Part shown: positions 22,811 to 35,002 of the stretch, piece by piece
Position numbering within the stretch: the stretch's first letter is position 1
Layout: every line of letters starts with the position of its first letter
Origin: Phaeotremella fagi
Taxonomy: Eukaryota; Basidiomycota; Tremellomycetes; Tremellales; Phaeotremellaceae
NCBI GenBank assembly: GCA_001599715.1
Contig: BCHU01000002.1
Coordinates: forward strand, 992,001 to 1,056,000
DNA: 64,000 bases
Direction: 5' to 3'
Position numbers and translations under genes: made by a program
The notes under the pieces: model-generated
What the model was told of the DNA's origin: nothing
Databases searched by the model: none
The model's input: the letters and a program-made list of their open reading frames with translations, nothing else

Positions 22811-23650
22811 TGAGCAGGCTGTCGTTGATTATATATTATTATTCTCTCTTTGCATTTGATGTCTAGACGCTTTGATGATGCAGCAGGAGCGTATGGGTTC
22901 ACTGTTCTATCCATCTTAAAGTCGTTAAAACCCTTGCATTGTGTTTATGAGTCACCATCAACATGCTCCGCGATGAGTGTGACATTTGATGTGACATTTT
23001 GTGACATTGTCACATTGCTATTTTCAACACGGAGATTTGCGGCAATAGAGTATTTATTGATGATACGTACCGTGGGAAACTACCGTTTTGGCTGACTCGA
23101 TGACCGACGGTCATGTCGGTCTTGGAAGGTTTTGGTTTGTTTTGGATTGAATCTTGGTGCAAACGCTTAAGGTGTAAGTTGACTACTATCACTGTACAAA
23201 GTAACAGCATATCAACCAATCTATCATCTATCATCAAGTGGCGACAAACCTCATTCACCTTCGTCTTCATCTTCAGTAACAAGTACGATTTACAAGTAAC
23301 AATCCCAATCCGCCCTCCCTCGGCCACCGAAACGGATCCATCACTTGAATCAGAAATCATCGGCTTGAACACATACGCGGCTAGATAACAACAAAAATTG
23401 GAACTTTTGTGACGTGGAGCTGGTTGGTGTTACTGGACTAAAGTCTTTGGGCTTTTATTCCCTCCTTCATTTTGTCCATAATCACATCCAAACCCTACCC
23501 GACACCCAGAAACCATTCGTAGAAAACTCAAGACAATCCTTTCAACAAAGATCCACTGTAAACGTGGGGTAATTCAGACGTGACTAATCATATCTCAATT
23601 GCTGAACAATCCAATCTACATCCAACCATTCAACCTTCCAACATCCAACC
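22811..23650. other. Intergenic region after DBP9 with dispersed element and palindromes
   Basis: About 840 bp holding the 3' end of DBP9 and the promoter of the Zn2Cys6 gene. Contents seen: three close TGTGACATT direct repeats (22978-23016), a copy of the dispersed ACGGAGA-TTGCGGCA element (23001-23050), and a short hairpin ACCGAC/GTCGGT near 23103-23122. The overlapping frames at 23010-23388 on both strands look fortuitous. Confidence 0.55.
23001..23050 (+). repeat. Dispersed intergenic element, copy A
   Basis: Starts with the palindrome GTGACATTGTCAC (6-bp arms), then ATTGCTA, then the core ACACGGAGATTTGCGGCAAT. The same order of blocks recurs at 35034-35075 (same strand) and three times, reversed, at 43564-43748. 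It lies about 190 bp after the DBP9 stop. Nature unknown: could be a regulatory site, a short mobile-element relic or a structured RNA tail. Confidence 0.7.
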
Positions 23651-26600
23651 ATGAATCCAAGTCCACCTTACGCAGATATCCTAGAAGACGATACCCTAGC
23701 CCCCCTAAAAAGAAATCACGCTTGTCTACAATGCAAAAAACGTAAAGTCAAATGTGACGCCGTCAAACCAACCTGTTCACCTTGTTTAAGATCTCACGCT
23801 CACGCATTGAGGAGTGCTCAACGTAACAAATCAAATTCACAACCGGTGTTATGTTGTACTTACGCTGAAGGTGAGGAGGATCATGAAGGTAACAACAGAG
23901 ATAGTTCAGTTGAATATTTGATTTCTGATATCAATCTGGGTTCTGGTCAGAATAGACAGCATCTGCATGGTGAGAAGAAAAAACATTCTGGTGTTGCTTC
24001 GAGTTCGAAGAGGAATGTTTCTGGAAGTAAAAATTTGGTTAGGGAGAAGGAACGTCGACAGGAGGAAGAGAAGGATACTCTTTTAGCTAGGATTGGTATG
24101 TTATCGGAATAAATTGTTGATGTCAATACTGACACTGTTCACCAGCTCAACTTGAATCAAGATTAGCTGCAATGACACCTAGAGAAATCAACGATCCAAG
24201 TCCAGCCTCGATAAACACTTCAAGTTCAATTTCGACGAGTAACCATTCAGTCTCAGCTACTGAATTCATTTTATTACCTCCAACAAACCCTTCACAAGCT
24301 TGGGTACCTGATACCTCGACTACTTCGGCTAACAATGCAAAAATTAATCCTAACCCCAACGCCGCTTTTTTGTCGGACCCTACGGCAAGCTTTTTACCTG
24401 GTTTGGATTCAAACCAATTCGGTACCGGCACTGGAGCTGGCACTGGTGCTGGTACTGGTAATTGGGAATCTAATGTTAACGACACGTTCATGGATCAGGA
24501 TTGGGATTTCGGTGGTTTATTCATGGTCCCAACGAATTGGCCAAAGAATCTACCTGCACCTATTTTATTGGAACATTTGTGAGTTGCCCACCAATCGCCC
24601 CAAGAATAGCCTCAGCTAACAATCATTTGACAGAATATTAACATTCTTCGAATCCGTACCTCAACTACCCAGAATCATACACAAACAAACCCTACTGGCA
24701 AGAGTAAAACTATCACCTAACAACGCCAACTTCCCCCATCCAGCTCTGCTACACGCAATCTGTGCAGTTGCAGCGCCTTACACAGCTTGGGTAAATTCTT
24801 TACCGCCAGACCAAATCGAAGGCGCTAGGTTACATGCTATAGCCACTGGAATGGATTTAGAATCGATGGAAGATTTCGGTTCGGCTCAAGCTGAAAGTGC
24901 TTCTAGGGCTATTCATCAATCTGCTGCTGGTTGTGTTATGGGTCCAGGTACTATGATTTTTGAAATCACTCAAGCTGCCGTAAGTTGGAGCTTCTGTAAC
25001 AAATACTAGTTCCTTGACTGATGGATTGGTTTTTCCAGATAATCCTAGTTGAAGCTTATTTCTCACAAGGGCTAGCACTTCTTGGATGGATGGTTGCTGG
25101 TATCCCACCGAGACTTATCAACGCCATGGAATTGGGGAGAAGAAATATCGTTATCGGACCTAAACCTGGTTTGTTGGCTGAATCAGTGAACGATCAACAA
25201 CGTGAAGAAAGATTAGCAACGGTTTGGATGGCTTTCATGATTGACGCCACGTTTTCCATTAACAGTAATTGGAGTCAATCGATGAGTTTAGAAAATATTC
25301 TTTGTCCTTTACCAACTGCAACTGAAGAATTTACTAGAACTGTAAGTATACATCTTTTATATATTTTAGTCAATATCTTTCTGATCTGTTGTGAAAAAAT
25401 AGGAAGGTTACATGAAGAAAAATCCTCAATCTGGTCAAGACGATGATGTTCTGACTTATCATCCTGTTGATGACACTTTCGTTCTTAGCGTTAAAGCTTG
25501 TATGCTCCTTACCAGAGTCGTTAAATGGGTTAGAAATTGGCAACAAAGAATCATCGTTCCTGGTGACCAATTCGATGGTTTGAGATCGTCCGAATTCGTT
25601 AATCTTAATTCGGACATTTTCAGTTTTCAGTGGGTGGTTTAGGCTGTTCTTGTCGTGATCATACTAAATGTTTTCATCTTTATCAGATTGAGTATTCCAT
25701 CTTCCGCAAGAAATTTATTCAAAATTCTCGGTATGTCTATTATATCTACTGTTCATGATATCAAGTACTGATCGACAACGCAGACGCTGGAGTTAGTACA
25801 GATTACTCGAGTAATCTGTTAACACTTCACATCTTACCTCATATATCCACAATCATCTTGAACGAAGCTTTCGTTCAATGGGATCAACCTCAAAACCCAT
25901 CTTTGAACGCCATAGAAAGAGCTGCACAGAGCGTCATCGGTTTAATCCATCTTATCCCTTCCCAAATGGATGTCGCGTTGATCTTCACGCCAATCATTTG
26001 TTTCTGTTTATACACTGTTGGTGAGTTTGGCCGTGGTTTCGTTTCGGACTTGGTATTGATTTAGTTTATAGGTCGTATGATTATTACTTCTTCTAAGAAA
26101 GCGGCTGGAAGGGAAGATTGGGCAATGGCGATGAAATATCGTTCGGACCTTACTGCTCTTCATATGATTTTACAGCGTTATGGTCAAAAGTGAGTAATGT
26201 TGTGGTTTTCCACAATGATTACAACGATTGACTCGATTTTAGACATCCATTGGGTAATCTCATGTGCGAGATCTTGGTTGAATACTTGAAAGCAACTGAA
26301 GAACTCGTCTCGAAAAGAGAAACCGCACCTTCAGTTAAACAAATTACTTACGAAGGTTCGACAAAGAATCATTCAGCACCTCTACATACTTATCATCCCG
26401 TTGCGGTCAATAACAATTATTCCTCAGGTGTAAATTATAGATACACTAGTACTGAATTCAATAATATCTCGGAGACCTTCAATAACACCGTTAACAATAA
26501 CAACTTTTCGAATGGTGTCAATCAAACATTTAGTGGTTCAGGTGGTGGTAGTGCAACTGGCAGTGGAAGTGGAAGTGGGAGTGGAAGTGGGGGAGGATCA

Positions 26601-26870
26601 GGTAATCCATCACCAGATTATCAATTCTACGGTACCAACCAAAGTGGAGGTTCGAGTAATAAAACTTCACCCGAATCGATCGATTTGATAGGTAACAATA
26701 ATTCATATGTCAATATACTGGGTCCGGTTCCTGGGTACGACGTTGGGAAATCTGGATTTGGAGTTTATACGAAGGACGTTGTGGTTGAGGGGGAGGGGGG
26801 CGGGGTTGGAGTGCAGGATTGGGATTTCGATTTGGAACGGTTTACTAAGGATTTACCTTTGGGAGTTTAG
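23651..26870 (+). CDS. Zn2Cys6 fungal-type transcription factor
   Basis: Binuclear zinc-cluster regulator. The DNA-binding motif near residue 24 reads ACLQCKKRKVKCDAVKPTCS followed by PC, with the sixth Cys only after a 22-residue loop (SHAHALRSAQRN...VLCC). A Lys/Glu-rich segment follows (about 24000-24080). The middle is a helical fungal_trans-like region (ILTFFESVPQLPRIIHKQTL, LVEAYFSQGLALLGWMVAGI, RLATVWMAFMIDATFSINSN) that normally gates activation. The tail is Asn/Gly/Ser-rich with a (GS)n tract near 26540-26610 and a short acidic/hydrophobic end (DWDFDLERFTKDLPLGV) that may be an activation patch. About nine introns of 45-60 nt are evident, for example at about 24096-24146 and 24980-25039. 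Target genes cannot be told. Confidence 0.88.
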
Positions 26871-27578
26871 GTCAGGGGTTTAGCGTTTTTGGGACTCGTT
26901 AGTTGATGATTGACTGGATTGGTGGTATACATAGAATGCGATTTGCAGTATGTACGATAAGACTTCCAGACATGTTATGTGAAACTTAACCCACTCAGTT
27001 ATTCAATGACGAAACCAAGTCAATAGATTTGATCAAAGACTGGGGAAGCGAGATCTAAACCGAAAAATCCAATTTTTACTCCTGACACAACCGAAAACTG
27101 AAGCGAATCCAGAAGCGATTCACGTTGAGTATCACTCTTACACGTCATGTCACTGTCCTTTGCGTCCAGATGAAAGTAGGGATACTTGGGATATAGGGGG
27201 ACGGGAACCGGAGTTGGAATCGATGTTTGATTATTTGTGGCGGTCGTGATTTCGGTTAGTGGGCGGTGTTGCGGGGTGTTTTGTGGTGTGTTTCTGATTC
27301 CTGGATGTATATAAGATGGAGACAATCGATGAGAATTGGATTGGTCGTTCAACAAACATACTTTGATTATTACTTCCTAGAGTCATTGAAGTACTACTTG
27401 AATTCTTTTTGATTCAATCAATATTCTTTTGAAAGGTAAGTTAGGAGTTATCCTTGAATATCACCGAGTAGCAGTACAACTGAAACTTGGACATTTCAGA
27501 ATTGAAACTATATCAATCACTTTTATCCAAACCAAACCAAACCAAACTCCAACCACTAAATAACCCAAACCCAACAAA
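26871..27578. other. Intergenic region, promoter and 5' UTR intron of small gene
   Basis: About 700 bp. TGTATATAAG at 27304-27313 is a plausible TATA box. A spliceable intron (27436-27499, GTAAGT donor and CAG acceptor) sits in the presumed 5' untranslated region of the small gene at 27579. A 111-codon minus-strand frame across 27020-27355 has no ATG at its head and is probably spurious. Confidence 0.45.
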
Positions 27579-27788
27579 ATGATCATCGGTACCTACATCT
27601 ACCAACAACGTAAGAAAGCCAAGTTGGCCAAAGAGAAGAAAAGAAAGGAGGAAGAAGAAGCTGCTGCTGCCGCCGAGGCTGAGGCTGAAGGCGTAGAAGG
27701 ACAAGGAGTTATCCCTGAAGTCGATGAGAGAATGGAGGGGAATGTTGGTTCTGGGGTTGACGGACAGAAATTAATTGAAAGAAGTTAG
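27579..27788 (+). CDS. Small Lys/Glu/Ala-rich protein of unknown function
   Basis: An intronless 69-residue frame starting at ATG 27579 in a good fungal context (CAAAATGAT). It begins MIIGTYIYQQRKKAKLAKEK, then runs KKRKEEEEAAAAAEAEAEG and ends with an acidic/Gly segment. The short hydrophobic N-terminus followed by a charged helix could be a membrane-anchored helix, but this is only composition. Support comes from the clean start context, the likely TATA box and a 5' UTR intron upstream, and isolation between two transcription-factor genes. No family recognised; it could also be non-coding. Confidence 0.5.
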   Translation: MIIGTYIYQQRKKAKLAKEKKRKEEEEAAAAAEAEAEGVEGQGVIPEVDERMEGNVGSGVDGQKLIERS

Positions 27789-28314
27789 AACGAATTTCTT
27801 TTTCGTCACCATAGATTGATTTTTTTTGCTTTTCATTTCGTTTCGCCGTCGTTTTTATAATCTTTGTTTGTATCTTCCTTTTTATCCTTTTTTAATGTAG
27901 CTTTTATTATGAAGATCATTTGTCGTTGTTTCCAGAAAGCCAATACTTGCACCTTGAATCACTGTATACGTAGGTAGTTCTTATCGGTGCCACAGGTTGG
28001 GAGCAATTGACTTACGTAAGTAGTCTATTTTAGGTTCGTTTTGGTTGTCGGTTTAACGGGGATACCACGTGGACGTTATGTCACCGCTTTTTTTAGGTGC
28101 GTGGGGAGTCACTCCGTTTGAAATGCTTCGGAGGTATCAGCAGCACTAGCCAGCATCAGCATCTCATTGTTTATTACATATTGCAAACAGGACACTAGAC
28201 TGTGGATAGGACATAGGATAGAGAGAACTAGAGAACAGGCATCAAACAGCACGTCTCACAACTCATAACTCACCATCACCACTCACCACCCACCCACCAC
28301 CCACCACCCACAAC
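27789..28314. other. Intergenic region, promoter of second Zn2Cys6 gene
   Basis: About 530 bp. The last 45 bases before the ATG are a C/A tract of CACC and CCCACCAC repeats (about 28269-28313), probably part of the 5' leader. T-rich tracts at 27820-27890 likely belong to the 3' end of the small gene. Nothing else was recognised. Confidence 0.5.
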
Positions 28315-31300
28315 ATGCCTGACGAACCGAAAAAGAAAAGACGTATGTATTGATTGACGTTTCACTTGCTTCATTGTTACCACTCACACTCCCCTCCATA
28401 GGTCAAAACGTTGCTTGCGATTCATGTAAATTAAGGTAAGTGTGAGCAGGACCTGTGTAGAAAGCCTAAGCACGATTCGTACCGAGTGTCACCAACTAAT
28501 CATCCACTACAGACGTATCAAATGCGACCTAGTCAATCTCCTCACTCCAGAATCATCAGACTCAGATCCACCACTTCACGAACTAGTACTAGCCAATCCT
28601 GATGTCGAATGTACGAATTGTAAAAACAAAGAGATCAGATGTACGACAGTTCAAATCGTGAACCCAAGTAAACCGAATAAAGGTGGTAAAAGGATCGATG
28701 AAGCTAGGAAAAAATTCGGTGAAGGAGTGAACGGTTCTAGAAATAGTGAAGATCCTGGATCTAGTGCTGATGATCGACGTCGAAGTTCCGCTACCACAGA
28801 TGGAGTTAACGAATCGATCTCTTCTGGATCGATTTTACCAAATTCAAATTTCAATCCTAGCAACAATTTTCAAGAGATTTTCGGCAATCAAGCTCAATTC
28901 CCTTCGATTGATTTACTTAGTTCAGATTTACCGTTGGATTTATCGAATTTCAATGAATTCGATTTCACTAATTTGGATTCTTCAACTTTGGTCGTTCCAG
29001 ACATCACTGTTGATCCTGGAAGTTCACACGGTGGAAATCAATTCAACTTTTGGTCCGATAATAATCAGACCAGCTCAAATCCTTTGAACAGGCAGGGATT
29101 GGTTTTTGACACTTCACAGTTGTACCATTCGAATGGAATGAATGACGTTTTCTCCGACATCAACTCTTCAAGCAATTCTTCATCGAAAGCTGTCGAGACG
29201 ATGACTAAAGCTGAAGCTGAAGAGAAAAGTCGAGCTATCTGGAATATGGTGGATCCCTCTTCATCTTCCTCCGTTACTTCGAATGATCATTCAGTCGACA
29301 TGTCTAACTATCCACATCGAAACACCTTCCTTGGTTTACATGGTCATCTTCCTAGTGATAATGGAAAAAATATCAAACCTTCATCACCTTCACCTTACGT
29401 CATGGCGGATATGGAATACGATCCTCGATCAGATAAATATGTAATCAAAGATTCAGCCAGTCTTAAACCAGTACCTTCAAGACCAGTATCAAGAGCTAAC
29501 GCGAGATATCAACCTGAAAACGTTCCAAATCCATTCAGCTACGCATCAACAGCTCCTTCACCCAACGGCTCCCTGAGTTCCAAAAGAAGTCTATCAGAAT
29601 CAGGTCAATCGTCAAATGAAACTCGGACAATCAGATACAAATTTTCTTCTGGAAACGAAGTCGTTTCTCAGGATTGGAGATTATGGGCAACAGGTGAAGA
29701 AGATAGGACAATCAGTTGGGCAAGGAGAGAGGAACTTGGAGAACAATTGGCGGATAGAGTTTTGGGGGCTGCTTTGAGTAGACATTTGGTCAAGGTGTTC
29801 TTCCAATCGGTGCACTTGTCACTACCGGTAAGTCATTCTCGCTGTTGAGTCTTAGATACACGAATGTGCTAATTCACATCTCTCGGATTTAGGCTTTGAG
29901 TCCAGAAGTGTTTTATATGGAGTGGGAGAGAGCCGGTCAAAGGACTGATCAAATGACTCCTGCTTTAGAATGTCTGGCGGCAGTGATAGGTGAGTACTAA
30001 TGTTTTGATCTATGGGACGTAGGTTTGCAGTACTGACCATTTCGACCAGATGCTTGGGCAGCTCGTTATTCAGATTCCCCTGTGGTAAGTAGACGACGAC
30101 TATGAGATTTCCCTTTACTCACAATTTGGGTAGATTCTTGGCCTTGACCCAAATAAAGCGAACACGGCGCCCAAAGGTGAGTCCAGGAAAAGTCTCGTGC
30201 TGACATCCTAACAGTGATCACTCATGATGGTAGAGTGAGTTGTTTTAATATCGTCTTAGGCAAGAAAATAAGACTGACGTTGAACGTAGTTCGTCCCTGG
30301 TACACAAGCTCGTGCGCATTGGGGAAGGGCCAGACTTGGTGCTTGCAATGCTCTACTTGAACGTGCAAGGAAACTAATAGATCACCATGGTATCATGCGT
30401 AAACCTTCAGTTACTGGTTTACAAGCTTTAGTCACGTTCTCGAATCTGCGACATATGAATGATCAGAGGCAGAATGCGGTCGAGGATATCTTCGAAGGTG
30501 AGTTAGCTAGCTGGTCATTTTGACAAGATATCAAAGCTGACCAACTTCTTCAGCCCAAGTTTTGCACTCGACAGCTATTGAGCAGATGTCGACGTTAGGT
30601 TTACTTTGGGATACATCGAGACCTTTCCCTGTGGATGAAAATGAATTGCCAGTCAGTATCAGTCAGATGAGAATGAAGCAACGGTAGGTTTGTCCCCTCA
30701 TCAGTAGAGTTTGATTGACTCATTTGCTTTTCAAGACGTATGTTCTTCTCGATGCTCGTGGCCGATGGATTTTGGGCTGCAAGTACAGGAAATAAACCAA
30801 AGATGTGAGTCAAATTTACACGACTCGACTAACGTGTATCAGACCTCAAGAAGAGCTTGATGCAGCGGGTGCTTGGCTGGATACAGTGGTGGAGACGATC
30901 CCCGTCGTGAATTTCAAAATGCTAGCAGTGAGTAACAGTAGATTCTGATCGGATTCGAGGCTAATGTTGTGATTTCGTAGTTCTTTTCTCAGTAAGTCAT
31001 GTCCAGATCTCAATTCTATTTCGAGCTCATGTATTGCTACAGAACGTTCCACAGGGTTTCCGTTATTGCTAGATACATCGCTAACAACATCTCTGTTCCT
31101 TCATTGAGACCGGGATCAGTAGACGTTGAAGCTTTTTGTGATCACGTCCAGAAGTCTTGGAGGGATATCGTACGTTGTCGCGACTCAAATCGTCGACACC
31201 ACTGTTGACAAATGTCTTGTAGAAGGATCTCGCCACCGATTTCAACACACGGATCATGCCTTTACTGGAAGGCTTCGATAACAGTCTGATAGGATTTTCA

Positions 31301-33271
31301 CCTGTGAACTACGTCAGTGAGTTGGCACGCCCCTCTCCAACTCTACACTAGAAATTAACACCGTTATAGCCAATATTCGATTGTCATTCCCAACTCTACT
31401 TCTATTGATTCTTCAACTTGTCAGCGATCAATTGAAATTTCGCAAAAATCTGAAAGCAGCTTATATCATCGATGAATCTGTTCCTACCGCTTTTACGCCC
31501 GAGGATTGGAAGGTCGTTCGATTGGAACAACTGAGAATGCAAGGTATCGATATCACTTTACAAGCTTGTCGTGCTCAGGCTGGAATGTTACAGGTATGTC
31601 TGCAGTAATTATTGTTGATGAAAGGATGCTGACTGAAGATTTCAGGAATTGATGCCGACTGGTATCATCCAAAGTAAATTTGTTTTGTAGTTTTCGTTGG
31701 GAATCTTTGCTGATTTGTTTTAGCCGCTTCTGTATTTTTGAGAGCTATCATTGCCTGTACCCAATTACTTACGGAGGTTCCATGTAATGAACAAGGTTAT
31801 CCTGCAAATACCGTAAGCAGCTTTTGTTTAAGCATAAAGCCTGTCAACTGAAATCCGATTACAGCTTGGTGGAGTAGGCTGGACTTGGGATAGGAAACAG
31901 AAAGAAGTGGGACAGTGTATCGATGCGCTATATCAGGTTGTAAGTCTTTTCGCTCTTTGGATAGGACGAAAGCTAATATCCTCGATAGGGATGGGGTCAG
32001 TTGTTTCGGAGCAGGTTGACTGATTTTTAACTGACTTTGTCATAGCTTGGGCTGATATTAACGATGTTCTCGATAACGTCATGGTCGTCATGGAAAGAAT
32101 GACACCAACTCCAGAAGAATTAACCAAGTATCACCAATCGCCAAGTCAAGTCGATACCACTATCATCCTCCAGACAGCCGAAAGATCGAATCAAGAAATG
32201 GCAGTCTTGAAACAAGTTTTGAAATTCTGGCCACCGACGTATGTTTTCATATCTTACCTCATAGCGTATACAATCTAATCAAAACATAGATCAATCTTTG
32301 TCGGAGATGATGGAGACAAAAATGTTCTGAATACCGGATACTACACAATGGGAACGGCTGATTTAGCTCAAATTTCAGGATTACCTTCAGGAAGTGCTGT
32401 TGATTACGATACGGAGAGGAGAGCTGTCAGAAGTGGTAACAATTCACATTCACAATCACCTGCTTCGAATGACTCGTCTCCGGGTCAAGACCAATCTCGT
32501 TTGTTTTTCTTGGCAGCTGATGTACCATCAACGTCAAAATCCACTTCACCATTTGGATCTTCCACCTCTGGCCCCAATGCTTCTCAAGGTTTAAATCCAA
32601 GTGCGAACCCAAATCCAACATCGAACGGTCATAATCGATCGACATCAAGTCAATCGGATATTTGGTCAAACAGTTCTGGTAGACCTCAGAACAATCAAGG
32701 TCCAACACTTTCATCTTATCCCAACCCAAACCCAATGTCACCTTTCCAAAACATGAACATGACAGGTCCTGATAACATTTGGTTACAATATGGAGAATCG
32801 ATGAATATGATCGCAGAGGCTACTTCTGAAGAAGTTCAAATGGCTATTCAAGCTACTATGAGCAATTTCTCGACTGTTGATAACTCGATATCGAACACGA
32901 ATACCAATGGAATGACGAATATCGGGAATCAGTTGAATACGAATGGCAATGGAGCTGGGACAAATTCAAATGGCACTTCGACGCAAAGTAATAATGGCAA
33001 TCTGAATTTGAACGCACAACTTTGGGCAGAGGTTGATAATCGATTCAACGGTCTTAACGGTCTATCATTCCCCAATGATATGCCAACTTTACCTAAAACA
33101 ACAGAAACGAATACCACCTCAAACTCGATACCAGATCAATCACCTAACACGAAAGCCTTTTTTGATCAGTTGTTGAGTTCAAGTATTGGGGTTGATCAGC
33201 CGGTTGACACTCCTGGTAAAATCTCGATGGTTACGACGGAATTCGATGATTTCCTGCAAGGATTGAAATAG
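28315..33271 (+). CDS. Zn2Cys6 fungal-type transcription factor with MHR-like domain
   Basis: Starts MPDEPKKKRRQNVACDSCKL across two introns and continues RRIKCD. The first Cys triad is CDSCKLRRIKC. The second (CTNCKNKEIRC) comes after an unusually long 28-residue acidic loop. Then follow a Ser/Asn/Asp-rich region, a long helical fungal-specific regulatory (MHR) region (GTQARAHWGRARLGACNALL, MRMKQRRMFFSMLVADGFWA, AFTPEDWKVVRLEQLRMQGI), and an Asn/Thr/Gln-rich tail (about 32430-33150). More than fifteen introns are inferred, with microexons of 20 nt (30215-30234) and 11 nt (30981-30991) needed to keep frame: PK-VITHDGR-FVPGTQ and FFSQ-TFHRVSV. It follows another zinc-cluster gene and the small gene at 27.6 kb. 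Function unknown beyond DNA binding. Confidence 0.85.
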
Positions 33272-33525
33272 GATTGAACTTTTGGGTTCTTTGTCGGAGC
33301 ATGGATTGGGTAGCAGGAATTGGGATTGGGTGATCAGAACTGTGTTCAAAGTTGTATAGGTAGAGGTTGTTGTAATCTTATTGCTGGTTTTCATTTAGAT
33401 GAGTTTTACTTTATTTTTTGGGTGTCATTCAAATCAGGTTTTGGCTTTCCAGTTAAAATCTCGTCCAAAATAATTAGCTATGCAAATACTGCAAGTATCC
33501 ATTACATATCAGGAAAGCCTCTCTA

Positions 33526-34936
33526 CTATATCAATTTCTCCCTTCCAGGTTCAGAACTACCCAAACCCTCACCCTGGAGCTCAACAATGTTCTTCTTCTC
33601 ATCACCAACAACTTTTTTCTTCATACTGAACTTCTTCTCGATTTCCTCTTCGGCAGCTTGGATATCAATCCCTAAATCGTTAATCGACCCCATACCGAAT
33701 AAACCGACTTGATTCGGTTCGAGTGGTTTGATGATATCGTTCGCGAACAGATGTTGACGTTTTTCTAGATCAAACGCCCTGCAGCAGTTTATCAATACTT
33801 TATTGTTTGGAAACCTTGGAAGAGGATTGGAAGACTTACCACATGGCTGCACCTATTCTATTCGAGATACTGAAGAATAAACCTATTATAGGTATACTTT
33901 CTAACAGACTTGCTGCGAATCCAAAAGCTAGTTTATCATTCATAGTCAATACAGTATCCAGAAGTCTGACTCAAAGTTGAAGACTTACCTCGATAACCCC
34001 ACACTCTCTCTTCTATCCATTTCCAAATTTCAAATTGATTCATGTGTTTAACATCGAAATACGGTTGATGTAGATATTCAGCTGTTTGGATCGAACGTAA
34101 CGAAGCGGTGAACAGTGGGACGATGAGTGGTAAATTTGGTGATAAAGGGAGAAGAATATCTGGATTTTTTGGTTTCAGTGCAGGACATCATCATTATGAC
34201 TGAAGACTACATACAATGTCTTAGAATCAATTGGGTTGGCCACCATAACAACCAAGATATCCATTTCTGTTCATGTCGTCTCTGACGATCATTGAGGTTT
34301 GACGTTGACGACGTTGATAGACCTGATCCTGAAGGTGGTTGTGCCCATTCTTCCACATACCCCTAATATTCTATCAGTGATCATTCGATTATTCAACCCG
34401 CTGGTTTTACCCACTTGATTCCAGAATTCAGCCGGTTTACCTCGTGAAGAAACCGTCAAAGCGTACGCTCTCGATCTTGCTAATCTAAGATTTTTCAGGA
34501 TAAAGAATCGCAAGATTGATGAGAGTTGGGGTAAGAGAATCAAGAGATGGTTATCTAAGATAAAATAGAGATCAGCCAAGGTATTCAACAGTGACCGGAA
34601 TCGTAGTGAAAACCTACATAAAACCAAATCAACATCGAAACTAAATCTCCCCAATCCAACTCTGATAAGTCCATTAATACTTTTCCCAACAGCTTCGTCA
34701 ATCTTTCTATTCCCACCAAACCCAAACCATCCTCCACCACTAATCAAGAATCTTTTGACGAACCAATCGATGATTTTCCAACTCCCAACCGAATAGATTA
34801 AACCTATGGTCACACCTCTTACCGTGGCATGTTTGATTTTGTCCAAGACTGGATTCCGGATTGAGGGGTCGGTGAAGAGTCTGTAGATACCTACTATGGT
34901 GTATAGTTGGGGTAAGTGGAGTAATTCTGAAGGCAT
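33526..34936 (-). CDS. EI24/RRT8-like multi-pass membrane protein
   Basis: Start taken at MPSELLHLPQLYTIVGIYRL (34936); an in-frame ATG at 35002 would add 22 residues and cannot be excluded. Hydrophobic segments include GVTIGLIYSVGSWKIIDWFV, LLILLPQLSSILRFFILKNL and FAASLLESIPIIGLFFSISN. The stretch from that last helix into RIGAAMWAFDLEKRQH resembles the fungal EI24-domain/outer-spore-wall RRT8 group, membrane proteins of ER or lipid droplets. The C-terminus is charged (EEEIEKKFSMKKKVVGDEKK). About five introns are needed; the one at about 34617-34560 is placed so that DLVL joins YNHLLILLPQ. The family call is tentative. Confidence 0.55.
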
Positions 34937-35002
34937 TTTATTGGGTTGGTGTTTAATGGAAGGAAGAGATGAGATGTTGCTATGACATCGTTGTAGCTTC
35001 AT

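Noticed and set aside
23010..23388. Overlapping frames of 91 and 120 codons on both strands after DBP9
   Set aside because: They overlap each other and include the dispersed element; neither has family features or a good start context.
27020..27355. 111-codon minus-strand frame upstream of the small gene
   Set aside because: It begins at a non-ATG codon, has low-complexity Pro/Thr content and crosses the likely TATA box of the small gene.
33320..33712. 130-codon plus-strand frame
   Set aside because: It lies antisense over the C-terminal exon of the EI24-like gene, whose frame is better supported.
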